Below are positions 51,806 through 61,408 of a stretch of 64,000 nt of DNA, piece by piece. The position numbers and the translations under genes were made by a program. Each line of letters starts with the position of its first letter. The stretch's first letter is position 1. This stretch comes from Woeseiaceae bacterium. Lineage in GTDB: Bacteria; Pseudomonadota; Gammaproteobacteria; Steroidobacterales; Woeseiaceae. The notes beneath the pieces are model-generated. The model searched no databases. It was not told the DNA's origin and saw only the letters and a list, made by a program, of their open reading frames with translations. The stretch covers positions 1-64,000 of the forward strand of contig JANQPG010000028.1 of NCBI GenBank assembly GCA_028289545.1. The letters run 5' to 3'.

Positions 51806-52939
51806 ATGAGCGCTGCACTTGCAGGCAGGGACGCGCCCGTAACCCGAACGGAGAAGGACAACCGGGTGCGCGCCTGGGTCCGCTGGGCCATGGAACAGAT
51901 CATGGCGGACTTCAACCGCTCCGCCGACACACACCTCATCAAGGTTTTGCTGCCGGCGTTCCCGGATATTCCCCTGTATCTGAAGGACGAGTCTACACAT
52001 CCGTCCGGCAGCCTCAAACACCGCCTTGCGCGTTCGCTGTTTCTGTACGGACTCTGCAACGGCCGGATTGGGCCTGAAACGACGATCATCGAATCTTCGT
52101 CCGGTTCGACCGCCGTTTCCGAGGCCTATTTTGCGAAGCTGTTGGGGCTCAGATTTATTGCCGTGGTGCCGATCGGCACGGCACCCGAGAAGCTCAACCA
52201 GATTCGCTTCTTTGGCGGAACGATCGAAGAGACCGCGTTTTACAACGTGTATCAGCGCGCCGAGTCGCTGGCAGACGAGCTCGACGGCCACTACATGGAT
52301 CAGTTTACCTATGCCGAGCGCGCTACCGACTGGCGCGGCAACAACAACATTGCCGACAGCCTGTTTTCGCAAATGGCGCGCGAAGCGCATGCCGTCCCCG
52401 ACTGGGTCGTCATGAGCGCAGGCACGGGCGGCACTTCCGCCACCTTGGGCCGTTACGTGCGGTACCGGCCCGAGCTGGTGGAACGAACCCGCATCTGCGT
52501 CGTGGACCCGGAGAACTCCGTGTTCTACGATAGCTTTACCAGCGGCAACGAGAGGCTGGAGATCGATGCGAGTTCGCGCATCGAAGGCATAGGCCGTCCG
52601 CAGGTCGAGGCCTCGTTCCTGCCCGAGGTCATCGACCGTATGCTTAAAGTACCCGACGCCGCTTCGATCGCAACCATCCACTGGCTGGAGTCGGTACTCG
52701 GCCGCAAGTGCGGCGGCTCTACCGGCACCAACGTTTACGGCGCCCTGACGCTCATGGCCGAAATGCGGCAGGAGGGCCGAGAGGGTTCCGTCGCGACGTT
52801 GATTTGCGACGGCGGCGAACGCTATCTCAGCAGCTACTACGATCCGGCGTGGATCGAAGCGGAGGAACTCGAGCTACAGCCGTATCTCGACGAACTAGAA
52901 GCCGTCACGGGTACGCGAGCGCAGCAATGTACAACATGA
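51806..52939 (+). CDS. PLP-dependent cysteine synthase-fold enzyme
   Basis: A 377-residue fold-type II PLP enzyme. Schiff-base lysine K71 in THPSGSLKHR, PLP asparagine region IESSSGSTAVSEA, phosphate-binding SAGTGGTSATLG and C-terminal GSTGTNVYG and ICDGGERYLS. The extended N-terminus and sequence style match the Cds1-like L-cysteine desulfhydrase/cysteine synthase subgroup. The reaction could be cysteine synthesis or breakdown to H2S. ATG 51806 was chosen; the frame opens 15 codons upstream. It overlaps a small membrane protein gene by 13 nt. Confidence 0.85.
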   Translation: MSAALAGRDAPVTRTEKDNRVRAWVRWAMEQIMADFNRSADTHLIKVLLPAFPDIPLYLKDESTHPSGSLKHRLARSLFLYGLCNGRIGPETTIIESSSGSTAVSEAYFAKLLGLRFIAVVPIGTAPEKLNQIRFFGGTIEETAFYNVYQRAESLADELDGHYMDQFTYAERATDWRGNNNIADSLFSQMAREAHAVPDWVVMSAGTGGTSATLGRYVRYRPELVERTRICVVDPENSVFYDSFTSGNERLEIDASSRIEGIGRPQVEASFLPEVIDRMLKVPDAASIATIHWLESVLGRKCGGSTGTNVYGALTLMAEMRQEGREGSVATLICDGGERYLSSYYDPAWIEAEELELQPYLDELEAVTGTRAQQCTT

Positions 52940-53271
52940 TCATTCTCGCCGGGTTTCTTTTCGTCTGGTTCGGCATTGCAATGCTGATACTGCATCGTTT
53001 CTTCCGGTTGCAGAAAGGCTCGTCGAAATACGTTCAGGCAGCGATAAATGCGTTATGGGCAGCCCTGTTGCTGGGCCCCGGACTGATTGGTGGCGAAGGC
53101 TTCGGACTGCCCGGACCCACTTTCCTTGCGCTACTAGCCATCTGGACCGCCGGCGGCCAGTTCCACAGCTACGTTTACGGCGGAGCCGCGATCGGCTACG
53201 TCGTGTTCCTGGTGTACTTCTTGATTCGCTACCGCTTCGAAGAGCCGGTAGAGCCCCCGCCGGTTGGCTAG
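52927..53271 (+). CDS. Small membrane protein coupled to the PLP enzyme gene
   Basis: Not recognised. The 114-residue protein has about three to four hydrophobic segments (about 3-20, 38-58, 62-80, 85-102) and a short acidic, Pro-rich end (FEEPVEPPPVG). The ATG at 52927 lies inside the last codons of the PLP enzyme gene (stop at 52937-52939), so translation is probably coupled. A link to cysteine or sulfide handling is a guess from position. Confidence 0.7.
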   Translation: MYNMIILAGFLFVWFGIAMLILHRFFRLQKGSSKYVQAAINALWAALLLGPGLIGGEGFGLPGPTFLALLAIWTAGGQFHSYVYGGAAIGYVVFLVYFLIRYRFEEPVEPPPVG

Positions 53272-53284
53272 GTTCGCGCCGACA

Positions 53285-54625
53285 CTATCGCGACTCCAGT
53301 CCGGCCAGAAGCTCGCCTGGATCGTCGTGTTTATCCGTGACCAAAGTCAAGAGAGTCTGCGTCAGATCTTTGCCAACCCAGGGCGTGGCATAGCTCAGGA
53401 ACTTCGGTGACGTCCAGGGCTCGTCGCTGGCGTTGCCGGCAATCAGTGCCGACCAGAAGCTGGACAGATCTTGCCGCTCGCCGCTGCGAGTACGGATCGC
53501 GTTGTCCACGGCGAGAAACATCAGCAACCCGCAATCGTAGTAGCCCGAAAACTCTCCCCGATCGGCAGCCTCGGCGAGCGGCCCTTTGCCGAGCGCCTCA
53601 CGACAAGCTTCGACAGATCGGCGGCGGCGTTCGTCGAGGTAGGCTGTCGGCACAAGACCCAGACTCTCGAGAGCAAGGTAGGCAAACGCTTCGGCGGAGC
53701 CTTCGTGTATCCAGGACGCATCACGAGTGCCTGAAACGCCGTGCTGAAACAGGTGGGAAGCTTCGTGCGCAAAAAACCAGAGTATGTCCTCGGCCGTCCC
53801 GCCCGTTGCGTCGGTTTCGCGCCAGACCGAACCGTAAAAGTGCATGAAGATCTGATCGGGCAGCGTGCCACCCTGATGCCCGTATCCGTGCGCATAGTCG
53901 GGATCATACGACGCATACAGCATGGGTCGCCTTACGAGCGGCGGCAGCTTTTGCTCGAAATACGCCATAATTTTCGGCAAAGACTCCGACATCGGACCGC
54001 TTATCTCGAGCGGCAAACCGGGATCTACAACCTGTATGAAACTGCTGTCGGCGGCCGGCTGCGCCGAGCCCAGATAGATCTTCGTGCCGTCGCTTGTATC
54101 GAGCCAGTCTGCCGAGCGCTCGTATCGATTGCCGCTCAACAGTATGTGCACGTCGGTCGGCACCCGGATCCGCATGGACCAGGGTCCCTCACAGTCCTCT
54201 CCGTCCTTGCGGGCGCCGACCGGGCAAACTTGAAATCTGCCGCTGTGAATCAGGAGCCCACCATCGCTGAACGGCGAGAAAGCGGCGTAGTCTTTCGGCA
54301 GCGGCCTGTAGGCTGCCGGAACAATCAATTCCGCTGTCGAGAAACGGCCGCCATCAACGCGGCGGACCCACTCCTTGCCGTCTTCGCGGACGATCTCGAA
54401 ATCGGCCGATGCGGTGCGCCAGTGCGCGCTGCGCGAGTCGTCCGGATTGCGGGCGAACACCATGGCGGTCGTTGCCCGCGCGAAGCGGTAACTCACATCG
54501 AGTCGCCGTCCGTCCGCAGAGAGTTCCAGTACAACCCCATCCCGCTGCGCTGTCGACGCGCAGCCGACCAGTTGCAGCGTCACGAGAACCGTCATCAGCA
54601 GCCGTGGCAGGGTGTTGCTCAGCAT
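53285..54625 (-). CDS. Gluzincin-like metallopeptidase lipoprotein
   Basis: A 446-residue lipoprotein (lipobox LVGC, about C22) with an N-terminal beta-rich domain and a metallopeptidase domain. HEASH lies in WFFAHEASHLFQH, with a third ligand E in WIHEGSAEAFAYL about 20 residues later, the gluzincin (M1/M61-like) layout. Substrate unknown; M61 glycyl aminopeptidases are relatives. It is convergent with the membrane-protein gene (13 nt gap). Confidence 0.8.
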   Translation of the reverse strand: MLSNTLPRLLMTVLVTLQLVGCASTAQRDGVVLELSADGRRLDVSYRFARATTAMVFARNPDDSRSAHWRTASADFEIVREDGKEWVRRVDGGRFSTAELIVPAAYRPLPKDYAAFSPFSDGGLLIHSGRFQVCPVGARKDGEDCEGPWSMRIRVPTDVHILLSGNRYERSADWLDTSDGTKIYLGSAQPAADSSFIQVVDPGLPLEISGPMSESLPKIMAYFEQKLPPLVRRPMLYASYDPDYAHGYGHQGGTLPDQIFMHFYGSVWRETDATGGTAEDILWFFAHEASHLFQHGVSGTRDASWIHEGSAEAFAYLALESLGLVPTAYLDERRRRSVEACREALGKGPLAEAADRGEFSGYYDCGLLMFLAVDNAIRTRSGERQDLSSFWSALIAGNASDEPWTSPKFLSYATPWVGKDLTQTLLTLVTDKHDDPGELLAGLESR

Positions 54626-54734
54626 TCCCGCGCGTCCTTTCCGCGTCCGAACTCCAATCGCATCAACAATGCAAACGGGACCCGAATCAAAAAAGGGTCA
54701 AAGCGATTGCCGGGTGTCCGGGCCGCAGCGGCCG

Positions 54735-55277
54735 CTAGTTATTCACGTCCCACCTGCCGATCCGCATTTCTTCCTCGCCTCCCACGCCCAAACGGCGGCT
54801 TGCCCAAAACCGACCCTGCGATGAGTCGTGCGAGGACGAGAAATGGCAACGCACCTCGAACATGTCTTTAAGGCCCTGCGAGTAAAGCGGCGGTACTGAA
54901 GGGTCTTCGTAGCCCTTGTGCAAGAACAAGTTGGGCAGACTCTTTATCAGCCAGATAGTCATCTGCATCGTTGCATTGCTGCAACCTTCCGCCATTTGCG
55001 CTTCGGTGGGTTCGTCGTGCATTGCGGAGATCGTCACGTAGATCTTGCCGGCCTGGTCGTCGTAATGCGAACTCACTTCCGCTCGAAAGAGCTTCATCTT
55101 GTCGCCGTCCGTCCAATGCAACCCCACTCTTTGCTCGAACTCGTTGGTGAGGTTCTCGAGCCGCAGCATCCCCACATCAAGGAGTGTTGCGGGCTCGTTG
55201 ATCAGGTATTGCTCCACCGCATCGGCATTCGCATTCACCAGCGTTGGAAAGAGCAGGAAAACGATCAGCTTTTTCAT
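54735..55277 (-). CDS. Hypothetical secreted protein
   Basis: Not recognised. A 180-residue product with a cleavable signal peptide (MKKLIVFLLFPTLVNANA) and mixed alpha/beta composition; two cysteines (in AEGCSNAT and EVRCHF) could form a disulfide. ATG 55277 follows a GGTG/GAG-type ribosome site and starts the signal peptide; the frame opens 14 codons earlier. Confidence 0.65.
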   Translation of the reverse strand: MKKLIVFLLFPTLVNANADAVEQYLINEPATLLDVGMLRLENLTNEFEQRVGLHWTDGDKMKLFRAEVSSHYDDQAGKIYVTISAMHDEPTEAQMAEGCSNATMQMTIWLIKSLPNLFLHKGYEDPSVPPLYSQGLKDMFEVRCHFSSSHDSSQGRFWASRRLGVGGEEEMRIGRWDVNN

Positions 55278-55371
55278 CTCGACACCTCCGCACTCGGTCA
55301 CACAGCCAGAAAGGCTCAAGTCTAGCGCAGAGGCGCAACCGGTTACGCGGCCGCCCCGGATTCTTTTTCGC

Positions 55372-55818
55372 TCAGAAACTGAAATCCAACTGATCGAGAA
55401 CCGCCGATATCAGCATCACGAACAGGAGCGCGAAGAACACGACGGTCAGGAACTGAAAGGTGATGGCCAGGCCGCCCAGACCCGCGCCGACGAACGCCGG
55501 GCGCAGCCTCTCGTGCCTCAGGAAACCGATCACGGCCATCAGTACGGCCAGCACGGCCAGGGCAATAAACGAATAAGTCAGATAGTCGTCCAGCGTTCGA
55601 GACCGCGTGGTATCACGCGCTTCGTACTCTTCGCCCTTGAGGGCAGCCACCGTCGCGTCGCGGATGTCCGCGGCCTTGTCGGCAATGGAGACCTCGATGG
55701 GCGGCGGGGGATCGATGGGCCCCGCAAAAAAGTGCCCCACGACAGCCGCGAAAGACAAGAAGCCAAGGACTACCGCCGCAATGCCGAAGGTCGAGGTTTG
55801 AGTTGTGCTGTGGTTCAT
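55372..55818 (-). CDS. Small integral membrane protein
   Basis: Not recognised. The 148-residue protein has three to four TM segments (about 11-32, 82-98, 105-125, 126-142) with a charged loop between the first and second (ADKAADIRDATVAALKGEEYEARD). It lies between the hypothetical secreted protein and the SleB-type hydrolase, all on the minus strand. Confidence 0.65.
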   Translation of the reverse strand: MNHSTTQTSTFGIAAVVLGFLSFAAVVGHFFAGPIDPPPPIEVSIADKAADIRDATVAALKGEEYEARDTTRSRTLDDYLTYSFIALAVLAVLMAVIGFLRHERLRPAFVGAGLGGLAITFQFLTVVFFALLFVMLISAVLDQLDFSF

Positions 55819-55942
55819 CTGGAGCTACCCGGTCGTTTGTTCGTGCCTGTTATTAGACTGAGTATAGCCCAGGTCCTCGTCAGCAGCCCTCCGCGCCTTC
55901 AGGCGCGGCCTTGTGCCCGGCGCCCCTGTTCCGGAAACTGCG

Positions 55943-56446
55943 TCAGCGGTAGAAGATATGGCTACCCACCTGCGCGGTCCTTACCCGTTTGCGCTTCCAG
56001 GGGTAGCCTATGCTGGTCGCGTGATAGAACAGGCTGCTATCGGTGAGGTCCGGGGGCGGATCGCTCAACAGCTGTTCCGCAACGGCCAGCGATGCCTGCC
56101 AGCTTCTGCCGTCGCGAGGCCGGTCGCTGCGACCGTCGCACCACCAGGAGAACTGGCACGGCGGGCGTTCGCCGCCTTCGAACACCACGGCGCAGACGGT
56201 ATTCGGGAAGTGATGGCTGTCAATGCGGTTCAGCACAACCCAGCCGACCGCAAGCATACCTTCACGCCCCTCGCCGCGGGCCTCCCAGTACAGGTTGAGC
56301 GCCATGCACTCGAGTTCGCGTTGTGAAATCTGTGGCGCCGGACGAGCGTCGCTTGCCGCAGGGGCGGAACTGGTCGCGTGACTGGCACACGCCCCGAGCG
56401 ACAGCACGGACAACACAGTTGTAATTTGCAATACGAATCCTTTCAT
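55943..56446 (-). CDS. SleB-family cell wall hydrolase
   Basis: A 167-residue lipoprotein-like protein (signal ends LSLGAC) with a Hydrolase_2 (SleB lytic transglycosylase-like) domain: CMALNLYWEARGEGREGML contains the probable catalytic Glu, followed by AVGWVVLNRI, CQFSWWCDG and FYHATSIGYPWKR. It would cleave peptidoglycan glycan strands in the periplasm. ATG 56446 was chosen as the start of the signal; the frame runs to 56758 through the neighbouring gene. PBP1b and a TPR lipoprotein lie upstream. Confidence 0.87.
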   Translation of the reverse strand: MKGFVLQITTVLSVLSLGACASHATSSAPAASDARPAPQISQRELECMALNLYWEARGEGREGMLAVGWVVLNRIDSHHFPNTVCAVVFEGGERPPCQFSWWCDGRSDRPRDGRSWQASLAVAEQLLSDPPPDLTDSSLFYHATSIGYPWKRKRVRTAQVGSHIFYR

Positions 56447-56610
56447 TTTGCCACCTCGCAACAACAGCAGCACCCGAACGCAATCCGGGCTCTCTGACAG
56501 TAAGCCTGGACGCAAACAGCTGAACGGGTGCTGAAACGGTTTGGTGATAGTCCCTGACGGTTGGTACTCCCCTGATTTCGATCCGATTCTCCTGAGTCGG
56601 CGGCTGGCGG

Positions 56611-57021
56611 TCAGCGGCCACCCGCGCGCGCAATGAGCGCCTCTGCAGCGGCCCGGGCTGCGCTGTCGCCGCCAGCCAGACGCAACGCCTTCCGGCCAAG
56701 CGCCAGCGCCTGCTCCAGATCCCCTTCCGCGAGGCGTACGTTGCCGAGTTCGGTCCACCAGCGACTGTTGCGCGGTTCGATACGCAGCGCACGCTCGATC
56801 GATGCCGCGGCCTTCCCAGTGTCCCCTGCGGCCAGCTCCGCGCGACCCTCAGCGACCAGCATGGCGCCGGCGGAAGCTGCGCCGCTCGGCGCCTCGCCGA
56901 TCTCGCCTGTGGTTTCCGGAGTGCGCTCGACCTGCGGCTCGGTGTCCTGAGGCAACATCGGGTTGTACGCGCAGGCGGAGACGCTCGCGACCAGCAGCAG
57001 CAATAGCGTGTGTCTCAACAT
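56611..57021 (-). CDS. TPR lipoprotein, probable LpoP-like activator of PBP1b
   Basis: A 136-residue lipoprotein (lipobox VSACA, C17) with a linker and two TPR-like helical repeats (AEGRAELAAGDTGKAAASIERAL, LGNVRLAEGDLEQALALGRKAL). It overlaps the PBP1b gene as TAATG (stop 57021-57023, ATG 57021-57019). In Pseudomonas, LpoP is a TPR outer-membrane lipoprotein encoded with PBP1b that activates it. Same order and domain type here, so I infer that role. Confidence 0.75.
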   Translation of the reverse strand: MLRHTLLLLLVASVSACAYNPMLPQDTEPQVERTPETTGEIGEAPSGAASAGAMLVAEGRAELAAGDTGKAAASIERALRIEPRNSRWWTELGNVRLAEGDLEQALALGRKALRLAGGDSAARAAAEALIARAGGR

Positions 57022-59378
57022 TAGCGATCTCCCAGTCCTTCCAGCCAGCCGCGCACGGTGACGCCTATCCCACAGGCACGGCGTGGCACGTTTGCGTCGG
57101 GCGGCACCGGCAGCAACACCGCGTCGCCGCAGCCACGCCGCGTCAGCAAGCCCGATTCGTAGTCGACCCAGCTGGGCTCCAGCGAGTCGCCCAGAAGCGG
57201 ATCGAAGCTGGCCGTGGTCGGCAAGCCGGCAACAATCGGCGCCCAGACGGTGAGCGCGCCAGCCGAGCCCGTCAGGCCCGTTGTCGTGTTGTCGTCGCGG
57301 CCTATCCAGACGACGGCCAGATGATCCTGCGTAAAACCGGCAAACCAGCTGTCCTTGAAGTCGTCGGATGTTCCGGTCTTGCCTGCCGCAACCAGGTTGG
57401 GAGGCAGCCAGCGGTGCGCGCTGCGGCCGGTGCCCCGATCGACCGCCTGCACGAGCGCCTGGTTCAGCTGGTAAACGGCATCCGCCTCGGCCGCCGCGCG
57501 GATACGCAGCGGATAGCGCTTGAGTGCCTCGCCGTTGGCGTCGGTCACTGAGCGCACGGCGCGTAACGGCACGCGGTCGCCGCCATTGGCCAGGCTGTTG
57601 TACAACTGCGTAACCTCAAACGGCGACAACTCCACGGCGCCCAGCAACAGCGCCGGATACACGGCCGGCACGGCATCGAGGCCAAGCCTTTCGAACAACG
57701 CGGCAACGCGCTCGACCCCGACGTCCAGACCCAGCCGTACGGTCGCCTGGTTGTAGGATTCGGCGAGGGCGCGCACAAAAGACACCTCGCCGTGCGATTC
57801 CAGCGAAAAGTTTTGCGGCGACCAGACCGTACCGTCCGGCATATCGACATCGATCGCTTCGTCGCGTAAGGGACTCGCCAGCGTGTATTCGCCGGATTCG
57901 AGCGCGGCGAGATACACGAGCGGCTTGATGAGCGACCCGACGGGGCGTTTTGCATCCAGCGCGCGATTGAAGTCGCCCGGCGCCGCGTTCTCGCCACCCA
58001 CGAGCGCCACGACGTCACCGGTCATAGGTCGGCTAACAACGACGGCACCCTCGAGCGGACTTTCTTCCGCCGCCGATTCGGATAGCTCCGCCTCCGACAG
58101 TGCCGGGTCGGGAGTATCCGTGCCGGGCATCGCCGCAAGGCGCGTCAGACCCAGCGCGAGTTCGCGCTCGGCGTTGGCCTGTATCGTGACGTCGAGGTTC
58201 GTAAATACCCGCAGTCCCTGTGTGGCAAGGTCTTCCGGCGAGTAGTCGTCGCCGAGCTGCGCGCGCACCAGATCGAGATACGCCGGTTGATAACGCAACG
58301 CCATGCCGGCACGCGCCGTGACCCCCAGCGCCTCTTCGCGGGCTTCATTCGCTGTGTCCTCGTGCAGGACACCCTGTGCCGCCAGCGTCGTCAACACCCA
58401 GTTACGGCGTTCGATGGCACGTTCAGGCTGCCGCCGAGGGTCGTAGAACGACGGCCCCTTGACGATGGCAACGAGTAACGCCATTTCGTGCGCGGCAAGT
58501 CGGTCCAGGGGCTTGGCGAAGTAGAACTCGCTGGCGAGACCGAAGCCATGAATGGCCCGCGTGCCCTGCTGGCCGAGGTAAATCTCATTGACGTAGGCGT
58601 GCAGCAAAACGTCCTTGTCGTAGCGGAGCTCCAGCGCCACGGCCATGATCGCCTCACGGAACTTGCGACTGAACGTTCGGCGGCCGTCGAGGAAGTAACT
58701 CTTGACGAGCTGTTGCGTCAGCGTGCTCCCGCCTTGCCGTACCTCGCCATGCCGAAGGTTGACGATGGCGGCGCGCAAAATCGCAGCAAAGTCCAGCCCA
58801 TGATGACGATCGAACTTGCGATCTTCGATCGCCTTGAGCGCCTCGATCAGCGACGGTGGAATCGCATCCGGTTCGATCAGGACGCGGTCTTCGTGATGGG
58901 CCTTGAACACGCTGCCAACGCGCAAAGGCTCGAGACGGACCAACGGTACCAGAGCGCCGGTTGCGTCCACGATCGAAGCAATGCGTTGTCTGTCGAATGT
59001 GATCCTCAGTTGCCGCGACGGCTCTTCACCATCCCAAAACGGAAACGATCGCGTCCATATTTCGAGTTCGCCGGACGTCGCGGAGAATTCACCGGGCCGC
59101 TCCAGCACGGGTACCTGCTGGTGGCCGGTTTGCGCAAGCGTCGCCGCGAGCGTTTCTTCGTCGAGCTCAAGCCCAACGTACAGCTCAATCGGCGCAGCAT
59201 AGACGTGGGCAGGGACGTCCCAGTGCCTGTCCTCGAAAGCCCGGACGACGTAGACGCCTTGCGAGACGGAATAAAAAACAAGAACCGCCAGCACCAGCAG
59301 CGCAAGGGATCGCTTTGGCGCGCGCTGGAATCGCCGGCGCGCCGATCTCCACAAGTGAGTCATTCGCTCTTTGTTCAT
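57021..59378 (-). CDS. mrcB: Bifunctional penicillin-binding protein 1b
   Basis: A 785-residue class A PBP. A cytoplasmic tail and TM helix (about 28-48) are followed by the UB2H-like domain (ELYVGLELDEETLAATL). The GT51 glycosyltransferase has IEDRKFDRHHGLDF with the catalytic Glu and RQGGSTLTQQLVKSYFL. The transpeptidase has SxxK in VGSLIKPLVY, SxN in ESYNQA and KTG in AAGKTGTSDD. It polymerises and cross-links peptidoglycan. ATG 59378 was chosen; the frame opens 23 codons earlier. Downstream are the LpoP-like lipoprotein and a SleB hydrolase. Confidence 0.94.
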   Translation of the reverse strand: MNKERMTHLWRSARRRFQRAPKRSLALLVLAVLVFYSVSQGVYVVRAFEDRHWDVPAHVYAAPIELYVGLELDEETLAATLAQTGHQQVPVLERPGEFSATSGELEIWTRSFPFWDGEEPSRQLRITFDRQRIASIVDATGALVPLVRLEPLRVGSVFKAHHEDRVLIEPDAIPPSLIEALKAIEDRKFDRHHGLDFAAILRAAIVNLRHGEVRQGGSTLTQQLVKSYFLDGRRTFSRKFREAIMAVALELRYDKDVLLHAYVNEIYLGQQGTRAIHGFGLASEFYFAKPLDRLAAHEMALLVAIVKGPSFYDPRRQPERAIERRNWVLTTLAAQGVLHEDTANEAREEALGVTARAGMALRYQPAYLDLVRAQLGDDYSPEDLATQGLRVFTNLDVTIQANAERELALGLTRLAAMPGTDTPDPALSEAELSESAAEESPLEGAVVVSRPMTGDVVALVGGENAAPGDFNRALDAKRPVGSLIKPLVYLAALESGEYTLASPLRDEAIDVDMPDGTVWSPQNFSLESHGEVSFVRALAESYNQATVRLGLDVGVERVAALFERLGLDAVPAVYPALLLGAVELSPFEVTQLYNSLANGGDRVPLRAVRSVTDANGEALKRYPLRIRAAAEADAVYQLNQALVQAVDRGTGRSAHRWLPPNLVAAGKTGTSDDFKDSWFAGFTQDHLAVVWIGRDDNTTTGLTGSAGALTVWAPIVAGLPTTASFDPLLGDSLEPSWVDYESGLLTRRGCGDAVLLPVPPDANVPRRACGIGVTVRGWLEGLGDR

Positions 59379-59741
59379 TGCCGATCGGCTCCAATCCTCA
59401 CAGCGGTGTCCGTATCGCTCGGACACGAAGGCCCGCTCGCCGCACAACAGCCGTTTTTCCGGAACGATTATCCGGGGCTATCGCGCGTACGATGTTTGCC
59501 TGGGAAGCGTCGATGGTAGAGAGAGGCGCGGCAGCAATCGAGTCTTCAGAATCGGAAAACACCATATCTGAGCCGCCGCGCCGCTAGTCGACTGAAATGT
59601 CGGCTGTTATCGTGACGCTGGCGACTGTCGCCGTTTGGCAACAGTACGGAAAACCCACGAACCGCGTGCGCAAGGGTCCGTTCAGGTTCACGGCAAATCC
59701 TTGCTCTCCTCAAACCCCAGCGCCGCAGGACTCGAAGGTTT
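59379..59741. other. 363-bp intergenic region
   Basis: No convincing gene. Short frames on both strands overlap and have no family character. It should hold the PBP1b promoter. An imperfect inverted repeat CTGTCGCC/GGCAACAG (59625-59644, one mismatch) has no T-tract. Confidence 0.4.
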
Positions 59742-60275
59742 TTAGTGAGAAGCGAAGGGCGTCGCTCGGATGCGGTAGACGTCCGTCCAGTTTTCGCCGC
59801 CGTCGAACGACCACTGCTGCACCCACGACCATCCGCCCTCGTCAGGCACAAAGAAAATGATGCGCCGCGGCTGCGGCTGTTCGGGCTTCAGTATGTCCAT
59901 GACGATGTTGCCGTCATCATCCTGCTTTGCCGCAATGTGCATCAGTCCGTTGAGACCCTGGGCAGCCCAGACAATCTCCCAGGCTTCGGTGTCCGGGTTA
60001 TAGGTTCTGAGGTTCGTGCCATAGCCGCCGCCGTTAGGCATCCAGAAATCCTGCACGGCGGTGCCGTCGCCAATACATTCGAACACCCAGCGGGCCCCCT
60101 TTCCGGGACCCCAGCCGCTGCCGTCCTGTGCAAGCGCTTCGTCCTCGATCTTCCAATCGCCGACGTAGCGACCAAATTGCGCCATCGGACCTTCCATGCA
60201 GTCGTTGGCGGCGGCGATGGGCGCAACGAGGCCCAGGATGGCACCGGCGAGTACCTTCACGTAGCGTGTATTCAT
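59742..60275 (-). CDS. Hypothetical exported protein, DUF1579-like
   Basis: A 177-residue protein with a signal peptide (1-23). The mature part reads GRYVGDWKIEDEALAQDGSG, GARWVFECIGDGTAVQDFW and WVQQWSFDGGENWTDVYRI, the layout of DUF1579-like lipocalin-type proteins. Function unknown. It is divergent from the AraC regulator with 130 nt between starts, so that regulator may control it. Confidence 0.75.
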   Translation of the reverse strand: MNTRYVKVLAGAILGLVAPIAAANDCMEGPMAQFGRYVGDWKIEDEALAQDGSGWGPGKGARWVFECIGDGTAVQDFWMPNGGGYGTNLRTYNPDTEAWEIVWAAQGLNGLMHIAAKQDDDGNIVMDILKPEQPQPRRIIFFVPDEGGWSWVQQWSFDGGENWTDVYRIRATPFASH

Positions 60276-60405
60276 TGTTCCCCCTTATTAGCCGAGTCTT
60301 GTTATTGCTTGTTCTCGTGGCTTTTTTGATCGGTCTGCCCGCTGAAAGTTCGGCCGCTCGACGGTTCAGCTTGAGCAAAACGCGCGGTGTACGAATAATC
60401 CTTAC

Positions 60406-61293
60406 ATGGCCGACTCGAAGTACCAGGACATCTACCCGTCCGCGCCACTCCTGAACAGCGCGGACCGGCCCCGCGCAAGCGCCGCGGAACTGCTCACGCT
60501 GGAATACTTCGAGGCCGAGCCGGGCTCCATGCCGACGCAGATTTTCGATCAGCATCATATTCTGCTCAATCTGAAGGAAGAGCCGCATCGCGTGGAAAAC
60601 TGGCGCGACGGCGAACACCGCGACTTCACCTATCGCAAGAACGAAATTGTCGTGACGCCCGCCGGGGTGGAAAGCGGCTGGCGCTGGCACATCACGTCCA
60701 GCGTCATTGTGGTGACTCTGGATCCGGCCAAGTTCGAACGCTTCGCGCAAACGGAAGTTGGGATTCTGTTGGCGGACGAGCAACTCGAATCGCTGCCGCA
60801 GTTCGAGGACGCCGACATTTGCCACGCCGGCGTCATGCTGAAAGACGCACTGGCAAGCCGCGAGCAGGGTTCCGATTTGATCTTCGAAAGCCTCGCACGG
60901 GTGTTTCTTGTCAAACTCATCCAGAAGTACGGGCTCAAGGAAGCGGACTACGCCTTCTCGAGGAGCTTCACTGCCGAGCACTACCGGCGGGTGCTGGACT
61001 TCGTGTCGCAGCGGTACGGTGAGGTCATACGCGTCGAAGACATGGCGCGCGAGGCGGCGCTCAGCCCGTCGCATTTCGCACAGTTGTTCAAGCAGACCAT
61101 CGGCCTGAGCCCCATGCAGTTCGTCATGACCTACCGTGTCGAGCAGGCCAGGAAGCGGCTTGCGGAACGCGATACGCCGCTAATCGACATTGCACTTGCC
61201 TGCGGCTTCTCCGATCAGGCCCATTTTTCCCGGCAATTCAAACAGATAGAGGGGGAAACGCCGAGCAAATACCGCGCCCGGCTGCTCGCCTGA
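60406..61293 (+). CDS. AraC-family transcriptional regulator
   Basis: A 295-residue regulator with an N-terminal cupin-like effector domain (about 30-170) and a C-terminal double helix-turn-helix (about 195-290): MAREAALSPSHFAQLFKQTI, PMQFVMTYRVEQARKRLAE, IALACGFSDQAHFSRQFKQ. The effector is unknown. Flanking genes (DUF1579-like protein, alpha/beta hydrolase and NTF2-like operon) are the obvious candidate targets. Confidence 0.9.
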   Translation: MADSKYQDIYPSAPLLNSADRPRASAAELLTLEYFEAEPGSMPTQIFDQHHILLNLKEEPHRVENWRDGEHRDFTYRKNEIVVTPAGVESGWRWHITSSVIVVTLDPAKFERFAQTEVGILLADEQLESLPQFEDADICHAGVMLKDALASREQGSDLIFESLARVFLVKLIQKYGLKEADYAFSRSFTAEHYRRVLDFVSQRYGEVIRVEDMAREAALSPSHFAQLFKQTIGLSPMQFVMTYRVEQARKRLAERDTPLIDIALACGFSDQAHFSRQFKQIEGETPSKYRARLLA

Positions 61294-61408
61294 CGACTTC
61301 GGGCCTCCCGCAGAATTCTTCAAAAGCTTCGCAGGCTCGTACAAGAGCACATCGGTCCCCATCCGCACAATGGGTCTCAGATTTCACCATTCACCTGAGG
61401 AAATACCG

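Noticed and set aside
53741..54871. 376-codon plus-strand open frame
   Set aside because: Antisense to the gluzincin lipoprotein; Arg-rich shadow composition.
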